This document shows, one piece after another, positions 10,001-20,727 of a DNA stretch of 41,326 nt (positions are counted from its first letter, which is position 1; the number at the start of each line of letters is the position of its first letter). This stretch comes from Seminavis robusta (taxonomy: Eukaryota > Bacillariophyta > Bacillariophyceae > Naviculales > Naviculaceae): the NCBI GenBank assembly GCA_903772945.1, contig CAICTM010000961.1:1-41326 (forward strand), read 5' to 3'. Both the position numbers and the translations under genes were made by a program. The notes under the pieces are model-generated. The model was not told the origin of the DNA and did no database searches. It saw only the letters and a list, made by a program, of their open reading frames with translations.

Positions 10001-10501
10001 GAAAGATATACATTCTTGACCACCATCTTGTGAAGTATATCTACGGATCTGGTTCCGTCAAATCAAAAATCCTTACAAATCCTTACATGTATGTAATAAT
10101 CAACCTATTCACCATCACTCCAGTCGCCCAACATCTCGTCGAGCAATCTACCTTACTCTTTGAAAAATCCAGAAAGTCCATTGCCATTACTACTACACTT
10201 GCCCATCTTCTTCAAGTCAGCCGATTCCAGCGTCAATAATGCTTCATGCAAAGCTGCGGCTAAGCTTGCTGGCAGGATCAGCGCCCTCATGGCTTGGCAC
10301 GCAGACAGATAAAACTTTCCTCCAGGTCTGTTTACTTTAGTTTGTGATTGACAACGGTGCTAGCTAAGGTCAAGTTTCAGAAGTTGTGACTTTGTTTTGA
10401 AATTTCATGGAGACCAAGGCTTCTGCATTGCGCCGACCGAATCAATCATTGAGTTACACATACACATATCCAAACAAACAATGCTGTTGCATTCATCAGT
10501 C
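10001..10501. other. Intergenic region, no gene seen
   Basis: This 500-bp AT-rich interval between the convergent ends of two genes has no convincing reading frame or repeat. Confidence 0.4.
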
Positions 10502-12057
10502 TTAGAGAACAGTCATGAGCGCCGACACGGCCAAGAGGATCTGATAAAAGAGCACAACTCCACGGGCTCCCGAAACTTCGTTCGCTTCACTAGCTGTAAC
10601 ATCCGTGTCTCCATCGTCCTTTGCCTCGTCTCCTTCGTGCTCATGATTATGGTCCTCGCCTCCTTCTTCAGTGTGCTGCTCGACTTTACGGCCGCAGATG
10701 ACTTCTTCCGGTGCCCCCGCCACAGCCGCATCAAAGGGCTTGAATGTGAGTGAGGACGAAAAGACTTTCAACTCGCCGCCATCCGCGTTGCCCAATAAGT
10801 CAATGCATGGACGACCTGATTATTCTTTTCAAAGACAAACGCCTGACCAACTCCCGGCACAAAGAGGACTTCGGAGCATTCCGTCATGTTGGTCACCACC
10901 TGGACTTCTGCCTTTTGCTCCCAAGCGCTGTCATGGTATTGGAACACATGGAAGGATCCAGTAGGAAGGAACACCAAGACGGTCTCGGCCGCGCCCTTCT
11001 CATACGCAAAAGCGCACTGACGGGCCGGCAAGGGCAAGAGCTGATTCTCAGTCAGCTCCATGTCGTCAGGTTCAAAGGCCATGAGGAAGAAGGCTTCCGG
11101 TCCGGCAAAGTTTCCGACCACGTGATGCGCATTATCGTGCCCTGTGAAAGATCCAGTGCGACTCTCATTGTGGGCAGCCGGATACGAGAGAGCTCTGGAG
11201 GTGTACGTGCCAGCAGTTTCGTCATAGTCGACACGGAGGATACCCCCGTGGTCCGCGTTACAGGCCAAGGCGAACTGATTGTCATGAGCCCACTCCCCAT
11301 GGAACCCCACGCAAGACGTATCGGGATTGGAAGTATCGTCAATCGAATGCAAGAGATTTCCCTCGTAATCTTCAACCACAAAGGTATCTGGAAGGGCTTG
11401 AGTGACACCCACTCCTGGAGTGCGGTTGATACGGTCCGGGGTTGCCAGAGAATACATAATGTGACCATCGTCCACCGGAGCCGCCGCTCCGTGGTGAGAT
11501 CCCTGGAGTGTCTTGGTGTAAATGACAGCACTTTCCGTGGTGGACCCGAACTTGGTTTCATCGACAATCCAAATGGTAGAGTTGACCGGTTCGATTCCAG
11601 CTTCTTCGTCTCCATACGTTCCATCACAAAAGAGAGCAATGCGATCATCGTGAGGAGTATAGTGGATAACACGGGCACATTCAAAGCCAGCGTTCTCAAT
11701 GAACGATGGAGTTTCCCAGGTTAGATCATAGTGGTCTCCGTGCATTTCCGTGCGAGCACCTGTATCCAAGAAGGATACCACTCCATCGGTATATCCGAGC
11801 TCTTCGGAACCGCGGAACATGACGCCGATTTCCGTGAAGGAGCTCGTGGCCTTCATGTTGAGTCCTGCCTTGCCAGGAGCATCCGTAATGGTGTACTCGG
11901 GGGTCAGGTCTTCCAGCGCACCAGTCGAGACATCAAAAACATAGATGTTGGTGTTGTTGTCATCAGAGACAAAGAGCTTCCCGTGGCTGCAGCTTGCCGC
12001 CAAGACGTTCTGGACGGAAAGAGCCGAGCAAAGGACGAGAGAGTTGAGGAGCTTCAT
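10502..12057 (-). CDS. Secreted/anchored beta-propeller protein, reading frame broken near 10802
   Basis: The uninterrupted frame runs 12057 to 10768 (429 residues). The start MKLLNSLVLCSALSVQNVLA is a clear signal peptide. The body is beta-propeller-like, with repeated strands such as GKLFVSDDNNTNIYVFDVS and GQAFVFEKNNQVVHA. It ends abruptly in ATRMAAS. The next frame continues the fold without a gap: LLGNADGGELKVFSSSLTF, then a His/Glu/Asp-rich stretch (EDHNHEHEGDEAKDD), then a hydrophobic tail LFYQILLAVSALMTVL ending at 10502. One missing base in GCATTGAC at about 10801-10804 would join the halves with Ile-Asp at the junction. The complete product would be about 520 residues with a possible metal-binding region and a C-terminal anchor. 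AztD-type periplasmic zinc-binding propellers are a possible relative, but that is tentative. Confidence 0.7.
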
Positions 12058-12245
12058 TGTCGATATCTTCCCAACAATAATGAGAGAATGAATCCAAGTA
12101 CAATTATTCTTTTGCCATCCAAATTCTTGGTGCCGAAAGATCTGCTGCAATTCAGCCTGATGATGATGCAATTTCAGGATGAAATATTTAATCATATAAT
12201 TTAATAGAGTATTTAAACATTTTAATAACGGCAAAACGAAACGTG
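12058..12245. promoter_or_regulatory. Short bidirectional promoter region
   Basis: The propeller gene (-) and EGF gene (+) start only 188 bp apart, so their promoters must overlap here. The central part (12180-12225) is strongly AT-rich, with TTTAATAGAGTATTTAAA. No specific factor site is recognised. Confidence 0.4.
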
Positions 12246-13001
12246 ATGTTGACGTTGCATCACGTGGAGTTCAGTGGAAGCAATAAAAGAACCTTCAGAA
12301 ACCCTCGATCTTCTCGGCTGCTCCCAGCTTTGAACGAAACAAGGGCATCGTCAGACATCTCTCATTTCAAGTTGATTACCATGAGTATTACTTCCTGTCT
12401 CGACGACTACGATTGCAAGAACGGAGGGTCCTGCGAGTCTCCGCTGGACTTCTTGGTGGACCATGCCGATGCCATTGAACCGGCCAAGTGTGTTTGTCTG
12501 CCAGGGTATAGAGGACACAAGTGCGAGTTCTCGTGCCCTGTTCTCTGCGAACACCGTGGCAAATGCGTCAAGTGGAATGATCATGGCGAGTTGGAATTGC
12601 CAGACGACTTTCGCTGCGATTGCCCAGCTGGGTTCGAAGGAAGACTCTGCCAAACTCGTGAAGCCAAGCCCGCAACAACTCCTGCACCCATTGCAGCACC
12701 TACCGGTACCACCGCACCTCTAAAGCCAACTGCCATTGCACCCATTCCTACCCACATCAAACAGCAGCACGATAGCCCAGCGAATCCAACTCTTGTGGCT
12801 GGTCTTGTTGTATGTATAGGAGGTGCCGTCGTCCTCCTCGCTCTCCTTCTCTCCCTGTTTCTTTCCCAAAAGAGAAACGGTGGAGAGAGCTCTGGACACG
12901 CCCGGGCGGACGAACTGGAAATGGAGGAGGCATCCCCACCTGTCGCAACCACCGTTAATCACGATGAAGATCTTGTGGAACCAAGTGTCAAGATTACCTA
13001 A
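12246..13001 (+). CDS. Two EGF-like domains plus transmembrane segment
   Basis: From the ATG at 12246 the frame gives 251 residues; a second ATG at 12381 (context ACCATGA, then SITSCLDDYDCKNGG) starts exactly at the first Cys-rich unit and may be the real start (206 residues). The first EGF-like domain runs DDYDCKNGGSCES to CVCLPGYRGHKCEF; the second runs CPVLCEHRGKCVKW to CDCPAGFEGRLCQT. A Pro/Thr/Ala-rich stalk follows, then one membrane helix (LVAGLVVCIGGAVVLLALLL), a basic stop-transfer KRN and an acidic cytosolic tail. This is a type I surface-receptor layout, yet neither start gives a signal peptide, so an upstream exon may be missing or the membrane helix may direct insertion. It is divergent from the propeller gene, with 188 bp between starts. 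Confidence 0.72.
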   Translation: MLTLHHVEFSGSNKRTFRNPRSSRLLPALNETRASSDISHFKLITMSITSCLDDYDCKNGGSCESPLDFLVDHADAIEPAKCVCLPGYRGHKCEFSCPVLCEHRGKCVKWNDHGELELPDDFRCDCPAGFEGRLCQTREAKPATTPAPIAAPTGTTAPLKPTAIAPIPTHIKQQHDSPANPTLVAGLVVCIGGAVVLLALLLSLFLSQKRNGGESSGHARADELEMEEASPPVATTVNHDEDLVEPSVKIT

Positions 13002-13132
13002 CTTTCAATGCTGGAGGCGAGCGTCGGCATGGAAGGTTTCAGTGTACGATTACGGTGTTGATGTATAGAGACTATGGATATAAGAGCTGTTTCAAAGCAA
13101 AGACACGACATGCGTAGCTTAGACGTCACTCA

Positions 13133-14065
13133 TTACTCATTATTGTTTCTCGCTCGTAGCTCCTTCAGCTTGTCTTGGGCGTATTCTTTGGCGTCTTCGC
13201 AGATTCCTCTAGCGGCCTTCTCAAGCCAAAAGATGGCCTCGGCTTCATCCACACTAACACCAAATTCACCATCTGCCAAAGCCTTTCCAAAACTAAATGC
13301 TGCCAAGTCTGATCCTTGGCCTGCTGCCATGGATGTATACATGATAGCCTTCTTTGTACACTTCGGAACACCGTGGCCACTCAGATAGCACTTTCCCAGC
13401 ATTACTGTTCCATACACATCCCCAGCTTCATGAGCTTTCTTGAGCCACTGAATGGCCAGCTTTTCATCTTCGTCAAAGCCAAATTTGCCCATCAAGTAGC
13501 CAACTCCCACCTCGCACATGGACATTCCATCACCGGATTCTGCCAGCCTCAACAACTCTTCCATTTTTCTCTGTTGTTGGACCTTAAGATTCCATTTGTA
13601 GGCCAAATCACTAGGAATATCACCAGACTCGAACAGTGCCTCAATGATGTTCCGGTGCTGGATTGCTGGTAAAAGCTTCTTGCCCATCCCTTGACCAGTG
13701 ATTGGAGACTTGAGATCCCCGCAATGCTGCAGAAAATGTTCCTCAATGGCAGGCCTGTCATAGATGCGCCCATCCTCAGCCATGACAGGATCCCATGGTA
13801 ATTCCAAAGTGATTGGACAAATCAAATCATCTGCAGGGCATTTCCTCTGGCGCTTAGCTGTGACTTGGGTCTCTTTGGAATCCATTGCTTTATGCAACCG
13901 TTTGCGAAGGGCAGCTGTATTACCCTTTGCCAAAAGACCAGCTTTGCGGCATTCTTTCTGGAGTTGACGATAGGACATGTTGTCCAGATTCTTGCCTGTG
14001 GCAGACATCTTCTTGCTGGTGTGCCCTGAAGCGGATGAAAAAGCAACAGGATTGCTGTGAAGCAT
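13133..14065 (-). CDS. SAP-like, U-box and SEL1-repeat protein (copy 2)
   Basis: An intact 310-residue frame. Residues 29-61 (NMSYRQLQKECRKAGL, then GNTAALRKRL) resemble a SAP helix-extension-helix motif, usually a DNA/RNA-binding element. Basic residues at 71-75 follow. The U-box occupies about 77-150 (CPADDLICPITLELPWDPV, DGRIYDRPAIEEHF). SEL1-type repeats fill roughly 175-290, including AGDVYGTVMLGKCYLSGHG and AAGQGSDLAAFSFGKALADG. The combination suggests an E3 ubiquitin ligase brought to nucleic acid or chromatin; that role is inference. The first ATG (14065) is used; a second at residue 20 is possible. It is closely related to copy 1 and to the pseudogene at 24716-25572. Confidence 0.85.
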   Translation of the reverse strand: MLHSNPVAFSSASGHTSKKMSATGKNLDNMSYRQLQKECRKAGLLAKGNTAALRKRLHKAMDSKETQVTAKRQRKCPADDLICPITLELPWDPVMAEDGRIYDRPAIEEHFLQHCGDLKSPITGQGMGKKLLPAIQHRNIIEALFESGDIPSDLAYKWNLKVQQQRKMEELLRLAESGDGMSMCEVGVGYLMGKFGFDEDEKLAIQWLKKAHEAGDVYGTVMLGKCYLSGHGVPKCTKKAIMYTSMAAGQGSDLAAFSFGKALADGEFGVSVDEAEAIFWLEKAARGICEDAKEYAQDKLKELRARNNNE

Positions 14066-14251
14066 GTAGACGGAAGATTCAATGGAAAGTCTTTTTGGGC
14101 TCGTGAACGTTCCTTGTTGAATGAATTCAATCGATCCTTTCCAGAACTCGTTCGAAGCAATTTGTGAGCTGAGGTATTTTGGGCCTTCTAGATCTAGTGC
14201 CGTTCATTCAAAGCTTTCAATTGAGTTGAGGACTTTTGTGCATCAGGAAGC

Positions 14252-14518
14252 ATGAACGACAAACCGACATTTGTAAGTGGAAACGTGGAGTTGTTGGCCG
14301 AGCTATGTCTCAAGTTTTGGTGCGAAACTAACGTCATGCATTACCCTGCGTGTTTCCATCTTCTTGCTATTTTTGCCGCGGGAGTTCGTCTTTTTGACTT
14401 GCGAACGTTGGTGCATGGAAAGGTTATGTACGAGTTGAGAGTCAAAGGAATCACGTCAGTGCAAGACGCATCTAGCTACTCTTTACTAATAGAATTTGAA
14501 AGGTGGCCTCTGATGTAG
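14252..14518 (+). CDS. Possible small ORF of 88 residues, doubtful
   Basis: The 540-bp gap between the SAP/U-box gene and the Rossmann gene holds one ATG-started frame (MNDKPTFVSGNVELLAELCL). It has no signal peptide, domain or repeat that I recognise, and its length is near what chance allows. The rest of the gap shows nothing else. Confidence 0.15.
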   Translation: MNDKPTFVSGNVELLAELCLKFWCETNVMHYPACFHLLAIFAAGVRLFDLRTLVHGKVMYELRVKGITSVQDASSYSLLIEFERWPLM

Positions 14519-14607
14519 GCTGTCTGCTCTGCTTTCATTACCGCAATCGTTCGTCGGCCCGAGGGAGAAACTTGCATTCCGGGGGTGGATCTGTTCGACC
14601 GGTAATT

Positions 14608-16726
14608 CTAGGCGATATCACGATGCCCGCCAAGCTCAACCGCGAGAATCCAAGCCACAGCAGCTGAGGGGTCAATGCTAGAGCCTTTAGTGCTTTTGTA
14701 TACGCTCCAGTCTCCTTTGAGAAATTGTGTCAGCTTATATTTGCTCTCGTCCTCTCCAAGCTCCAGTTGCTGGGTGATGATCTTGGCCCGGCTCTTCCAG
14801 CGTTCCAAGTTGCAAATTCTTAGATCGACCCACCCCTTGTTGGCAACTTTGTTCAAGTCATCAGTGGACGACGGCAAGGGTACATCCATGCGCATGCCTT
14901 TTGGCTCAGGGATTGAAATATTCGGACCACGTAGAAGACGGAGGTCTTGAAGCAAGACAGGGACCCCTACGGAAATGGCCGTCTGGATGAGATTGTCAGT
15001 GGTACTGAGATCCGAAGCCCGCGTCGCATGTTCGAGCTTGCCCACCTCAAGCTCCAGCTTTCTAGACAAAGCGTTCATGTCGCAGTCTCGCAGCCTTTTC
15101 CATGTCCCAAGCTCATTGGCTAGTATGCCGGCTTCGAACAAGAGCTTGGAGATTTCGGGCGGCCCAAGCTTGCCTAGAGCCACCGAGGCTGCGCTTGGTT
15201 TGTCCGCAACTGGCTTCCCGGCTGCCGCTACATCCGTTGTATCACACAGCCGCTCGAGTTGTTCACAAGCCATCATTCGATTTATCCCTGCGTGGTATCC
15301 TGGGCCCAACAACGTTCCTCGCATTGCACCAAGAATGTTGTTTCCTGTCGAGATTGAAAGGAGCTCCTCTATTGCCATCTCCGATATTTCTGTGAGAGCA
15401 AGCAAACAACACATTGGGTTTGATTTTCCTGCGCCAAACGATGCTATACAGAAACATGCAGCAAGATCGACTTACCTTCCGGAGAGATCAGCTCCATTTG
15501 ACCGGGTGCTGTGATTGTGAGAAACTCATCCCGGGTGAACACTCCATTCTCGCCCATGTCAACTACAGCCATTCTCAGTGGTCCCAGTCTGTTGTACATG
15601 GCGGGATCTTCTCGGAGACAGAGTGTTTGCGACTTAATACTGTTGGTATCATCTGTCGGTGGCAAGGATACGAATTGCCCTCCATAAAGGCTGGAGTTGC
15701 CATGCTTGTCTGAAACTGATGGGAACAAAGGAAATGCATGTAAGGGGAATGGAGCGTTGACTATATGGCTGTTTCGGACAAGGAGAACGGAATAAAAAGA
15801 TCCCAATACTTACCCTCGCGGATATCCATGCTCTTGTATCCAATCGCTGCTGCTGGTTTGAGCTCTTTGACAGAAGGTGCACCGGGTGTCATGGACCACA
15901 AGAGAAGCAAACCAGAGTGCCCAAAAGCTGTGGCCGACTTGGAGAGCAGCATACGGCTCGGCCGGTCCTCGGAGTGCGTATACGGGATTTGAAACCCCAT
16001 ACCTCCAGTTCCCGTCGTGCCAATCTTGAGGTATCCCTGAAGCTGCTGTTCTTTTGCTACTTCTTGGAGGCATCGAACGTGTCGGATGAGTTGCGGCGTG
16101 CCCAAGGAAAGCAGGGTCTGTTCCGCCTCCTCGCACAGCAAAGTAGGATCTTTGAATGTAGGACAGAGGGAGTGTTCCTCGACGTCATGAGCCGCATTAT
16201 TGGCAGCCATGGCTTGACGCAACCGTGTGGCTGCTGTGAATACATCTTGATAGCTTAGAACTGTTGCCGTATTGATACAGTCCACAATGACGTTTGGTTT
16301 GTGCTCCCGTACCATCGATACCAAATGGTTTTCTTCGTAAGACGCACGAAAGTCTCCCAACATGTCCTCCAACATGGTGGCTCGAATCCTCGGATCTTCT
16401 TTTCTATCCAATGGAGACATGTTGGCAAATTCGGTGCGAACAAAGATATCACCCCATGCTGGAAGGAAGCTCGTGGGAGACGACGGCGCGACAGAGTCAC
16501 GCCAGTAATCGTCTTTTCGGAATCGCATGTCGTCTTGGAGCTCATTGACGGTTCGAATTGCTTGTTCTTGTGTCAGCGCTGCCACAACGACTCGAGACGG
16601 CCTCATGGACGTGGGGAGACGTCCCAGGTGCTTGGCAATGGCCGATCCCACGAGGCCACCACCGCCCAGAATAAGGACGTTGGCCTTATGCAGCATGTTG
16701 GCTGCAACCCGCAGTTGGCTATTCAT
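14608..16726 (-). CDS. NAD(P)-binding Rossmann-fold (SDR/epimerase-like) protein, three exons
   Basis: Exons on the minus strand are 16726-15814, 15709-15476 and 15389-14608, giving 642 residues. Both introns (104 and 86 bp) begin GTAAGT; they end TTTCAG and CTCACAG, and both junctions keep phase 1 (Glu-Gly/Asp-Lys-His-Gly and Pro-Glu-Glu-Ile-Ser). The start is ATG at 16726; the frame extends left only through non-ATG codons. Residues 16-28, NVLILGGGGLVGS, are a GxxGxxG dinucleotide-binding loop after a first beta strand, as in SDR epimerase/dehydratase enzymes. GYLKIGTTGTGGMGFQIPY and KPNVIVDCINTATVLSYQD are further conserved-looking segments. The C-terminal 250 residues are helical and not recognised. 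Substrate and pathway cannot be told. Confidence 0.82.
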
Positions 16727-19293
16727 GGTTTTGCTGTTTCTTGCTTTCAATGGCTGCTCTCAGTATTGATTGTTTCTTCTGTTCCGGTTGTCTGAAATCA
16801 ATGAGGCCCACGACAACTGTTCCTGAATCCTGAGCCGCATTGCTGCCATTGCTTCTTGCCTGCGTTGCTGTCGTGCATTGCTGTTCTGTTTGGCTTCATC
16901 TGCCAATTAGATACAGTAAAGCATACATCACAATTGACCTCTTCTTAAATTTCTCTGAGTGATGGGATTCGATTCGCACAGTTCATGTTGGGATATGCAT
17001 ATAGCTACGGCACAAGAACTATTCGCCTTTGCTTCGGGACCACAGCAACAGCAAGCTGTTGTGCTTGCTGTGTGAAGTTTGAACAAGCCTGGAGGCTTCA
17101 AATCTGTTACAGTATCATTTCCCATTGTAGATGAACAACCTGCCAGCTTGATGTCTTGTGCTTCGTTTTCCTTGTCGACCGGTACCAGGTACGGTACCAG
17201 CGACCCGAACACAAACAAGCTGCGGTACCGGTGCCACCTGCAGTGCCTACCGGTATTAATAGTCCCGAAGTCCGCCTATTCTGTGCCTAAGCCTGCCCCC
17301 TCGCCGGGTTCCATACATAGCTTTCCTATCCAAGCCCCCCTGTTTAGAAGGAAGGTGCAAGAGCTCTATAGTTTGGAAGCCAAATGGTGCCATGCCAAGG
17401 ACTGCCCGTTCATTGCTTTTTTGCTTTCGACGCATCTCGGAGTTCTGGATGGCTGTTTTCTCCCAGTGTATTCCATTCCACCTTTGCTGGCTTATGTAGT
17501 GAGTAAAGCGCCCTCATAGAAGGCATGATGTCATTTTGAAGTAACGGAACAGCTTGAAGTGTCACCTACTAAAGTGTTTATAGTCGTTGATCCAGATGTC
17601 ATCACAAGTTCCCATTTTGGTCTTTGAAGCTTGTTTTCATCTCTTGCTGATTCCCTGCCACGCACTGGCATTTTGGTGACATGGCGTGCCGTGACACTCC
17701 GATTTTTTCGGGACTCCCTTGATTGGCTGTTCTCTTCAAAATGTCAATCGAGAACCTTGTGATCGCTTATGAAACTGCACCTTTGGCGGGGCACAGTTTA
17801 GCAAGGTAGATCTAGGAAAGAGAATTTGCGTGGATGCAAGCCTTGTGGTCCGGTGGAGGAATGGCGGAGTGAAGGACGAATAGCTTCATGCTGACAGTTC
17901 CTATGTTCTAGTCTACATGTAGCTAGCTAGCTAGATAGATAACCACTGCGAGAGCTGCCCGCAATCTAGATTTTTTAAAAGTTGCTCTTTTGGGTTTAGG
18001 AGGTTGCTTCATCAGAGATTTGCTACCGTAGCTAGCTAGTGTTGGAGCTTGTCGAACATCTAGCTAGTAGCTCTATCATTGGTCTTTTTGTTGGTTGCAG
18101 ACACGATGGTACAAGTGTTCTTCCCAATCAGAGCGTCCATCAAGTTACAGAGTTATCAGATAGATGATACCCCAATCTCTGACGATACGGTTTGGTCTTC
18201 TTCCCCAATCCAAGCTTGCTTTGGCTACATGACTTCTTTTTTGCGATGAGTTGCGTGCCGAAACAGCCACATCTGCAAGCTTGTGTCATTGTTTTGCTTT
18301 GGTTGCATGTATGATAGATGCCATCTGGGAGTGCCATGACGGCTCGAAGGGTCGCGTCGTGGCTTCTATTTGTCTACGAAGATGTTGAGAGTGTAGGTAT
18401 GCTACACCATGATTCGTCAATGGGTTCTGGTTTCACAACTTCTGATCCATAAGAGTGAAAAGGAAGGTACTGTTAGATTTTGTATTGAACCCGAATCAAT
18501 GAATTCTGACAACCCCTTGACAGGGTTTTTCTCTATTTAGGTGACGTAAGAAGGGGTGTATAGTTTTCATTGGCTTATGAGTGGAACGATTGCTTTCGTG
18601 ACATTTTGTGTTAAATCATATTTTGTTGGAATGCTAATTATAGCCCTTTTGGTGTCAGTTTGCAGTCGTCATTCGGTTAGTAGAGCACTTTTGGTGCGAT
18701 GTTTTTTGTGGATGGTGGTTCGCAGAGAGAGTGTAGGCAAGGCAAGCTTGGAGACAGCCAGCACAACGAACGAGAAAAACAACATCGTCATACCCATCAC
18801 CTGCCCATCACATCAACAACGAAAGAAACAACCCGCCAACAAAACAACCAGTGCTTTCTTTCTTTCTTCCAAACGGAGTAGAAAGCGTAACACACAGACA
18901 CGATCTTTTGGCTAATAGAAGAAAAGGATTCTGGTTTGAGCAAATAGACTAGCAGCCATAGTAGCTACCATCATCAGCATCAGCATCAGATCTCCTCGAC
19001 TAAGTCTTGATAACCGTTGCGAAGAGACAGGAGTCGTGAGTGAGTGAGTGAGTGATTGCCCATCAGAAAGAATAGAAGCAATCAAACCAAACAAGCAAGA
19101 CGCCGCCGCATTGGCTCTTACTATTAATACAAGTTAGCGAGCTCACCTGAGCAGCTCAGTCAAGTCAAGTCAAGAGAAGACAAGAGAAAGTCCCATTAAG
19201 CTACCCAAAGGGTATACGGTATACCCTCCGATCGCACATCCTTCCTTCCTGATTATCTTCAGACCTGCTAAGAAGGATAAGAAAGAAAACAAG
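16727..19293. other. 2.5-kb region without a convincing gene
   Basis: Open frames here (such as 17079-17519 and 18556-18915, both forward) start at non-ATG codons, lack recognisable domains, and look like chance. Short simple repeats are present: CTAG runs near 17917-17932 and 18030, and a GAGT run at 19038-19054. The last 400 bp is purine-rich and precedes the next gene, so its promoter probably lies there. I found no tRNA or rRNA. Confidence 0.4.
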
Positions 19294-20727
19294 ATGCTCT
19301 CGTTGAAGACAGCTTCACAAGGTACAAGTCCTGGCTTTCACCACCATCATCCCCACCATCATGGTTCACCTACTTCCACTAGTACTAGCAGTGGTAGTGG
19401 TAGTACATCCGATACCGTGGATCAGACATCTTGCTGTTCATTGGTGGACGCCATGAGTACGGCAGAAGCCAGTACCAGTACGGCCAGCAGCAGTGCTACC
19501 AACGGCACTACCGGTAGCTCGTCCAGTGGACTCAGACGAAAACCCACCATGAAGTCTTCCTATGCGCTAACGTCCATGCTACAGCAGCAACAGCAGCAAC
19601 AACCACAAGATGACGAAGAGTATACCAAACACAGCAATAGCAGTCCCACTCTATCCATGATACCCGACACAACAACTACTACTCTAGCGTCGGCGATTGT
19701 GGCCGACGCCGCTGCCATGACGCGCATGTCTCCGGCCGAGTTTGGCGCGGCTCTACACGCCATTGAACAACCGTCGTCTCAAGATAGTAGTACCCCATTT
19801 ACCGAAAGTCAATTGCGCAAAGCACTCGAATGTCCTTTGCGACAAGCCCGCAAATTACGAGACAATTGTCGAGGACCTGGACCACAAACCAGTTGGATTG
19901 GATTGCCGTATCCGTCGCTACGAGAAGAACGACCCTTTCTCTACGATCACATGCACACGCATCCACTGGCGGAAATTCTACAACGCACTCTTAACAAGAC
20001 AACAACAGACTTGGCACAATTGCATCAAACGTGGGACTCCACTCAAATGACGGCACTTCAACATCAACGACAACTCGTCGCACCCCTGCTCGACAAACAT
20101 GAACGAACACAGTTTGCACACGCTTACGAATCCTTTGTCACGTCCTGTTGTATTCCTCTCTTGCATGCCGCCGCGTTGCGACATTCCGTCTTTTCCACCA
20201 GTTCCGCCGGTGTCGTGTATCGCTATCAAGTCTTTCCTACCATTAACATTGTCTATCCGAACGATCCAGAGGCATGTCGGCCACCGTCGTGCGATCTCGC
20301 CCATGGCAAATCGGTCGGATGGTTGCATTTTCACATTCCTCTCACGGCTGCGTGCAATACATCCGCACTCTACTGCGAACGATATCCCGGACGCGAAGAT
20401 TGGCATGCGTTGCGATGTACTTCTGTCGGGCTGGGATACTGTTGGGATGGTGCCCGGTGTCATTCCTTTGTGCCACTCAATACTACTAACGCCACACGCG
20501 TCTCGTTGGATTTTCGAATCCTCTTGGTCCGACCCGATTCCTTGACAAGCCAAGAAGATGATGAATTGTGTCGACCACTTCATTTGACCGATTCCTTGAC
20601 ACGCATTCCGGGGTTTTACGAACAAGCCACTATGGATGTAGGAGGTGCCTCGCGGATTCTACTAAGGAGACGATCGTCTCCATGGTCGGCCGTGCCCGAT
20701 GCGCGATGTGGATTTCCGTTTGCTTGA
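19294..20727 (+). CDS. Putative double-stranded beta-helix protein (2-oxoglutarate oxygenase-like)
   Basis: A 477-residue frame with no intron. The first 150 residues are low complexity: His-rich (FHHHHPHHHGSP), Ser/Thr-rich, and a seven-Gln run. From about residue 165 the protein is globular. Residues about 345-435 resemble the cupin-like core of StrG/phytanoyl-CoA-dioxygenase-type enzymes: GKSVGWLHFHIPLTAACNTS (predicted strand and metal region), YPGREDW, YCWDGARCHSF, then NTTNATRVSLDFRILL, which matches the conserved last strand ending TRVSLDFR. In that family the iron ligands are His-x-Asp and a distal His, and the Arg of TRVSLDFR helps bind 2-oxoglutarate. The first iron pair is not obvious here, so activity is uncertain. 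The substrate is unknown. Confidence 0.65.
   Translation: MLSLKTASQGTSPGFHHHHPHHHGSPTSTSTSSGSGSTSDTVDQTSCCSLVDAMSTAEASTSTASSSATNGTTGSSSSGLRRKPTMKSSYALTSMLQQQQQQQPQDDEEYTKHSNSSPTLSMIPDTTTTTLASAIVADAAAMTRMSPAEFGAALHAIEQPSSQDSSTPFTESQLRKALECPLRQARKLRDNCRGPGPQTSWIGLPYPSLREERPFLYDHMHTHPLAEILQRTLNKTTTDLAQLHQTWDSTQMTALQHQRQLVAPLLDKHERTQFAHAYESFVTSCCIPLLHAAALRHSVFSTSSAGVVYRYQVFPTINIVYPNDPEACRPPSCDLAHGKSVGWLHFHIPLTAACNTSALYCERYPGREDWHALRCTSVGLGYCWDGARCHSFVPLNTTNATRVSLDFRILLVRPDSLTSQEDDELCRPLHLTDSLTRIPGFYEQATMDVGGASRILLRRRSSPWSAVPDARCGFPFA

Noticed and set aside
10750..11724. 324-codon plus-strand frame
   Set aside because: It is opposite the beta-propeller gene, which has a signal peptide and coherent fold.
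16928..17218. tRNA-like GAATCGAATCCC on the minus strand near 16970
   Set aside because: The T-loop consensus is imperfect and no matching acceptor stem or A box was found.
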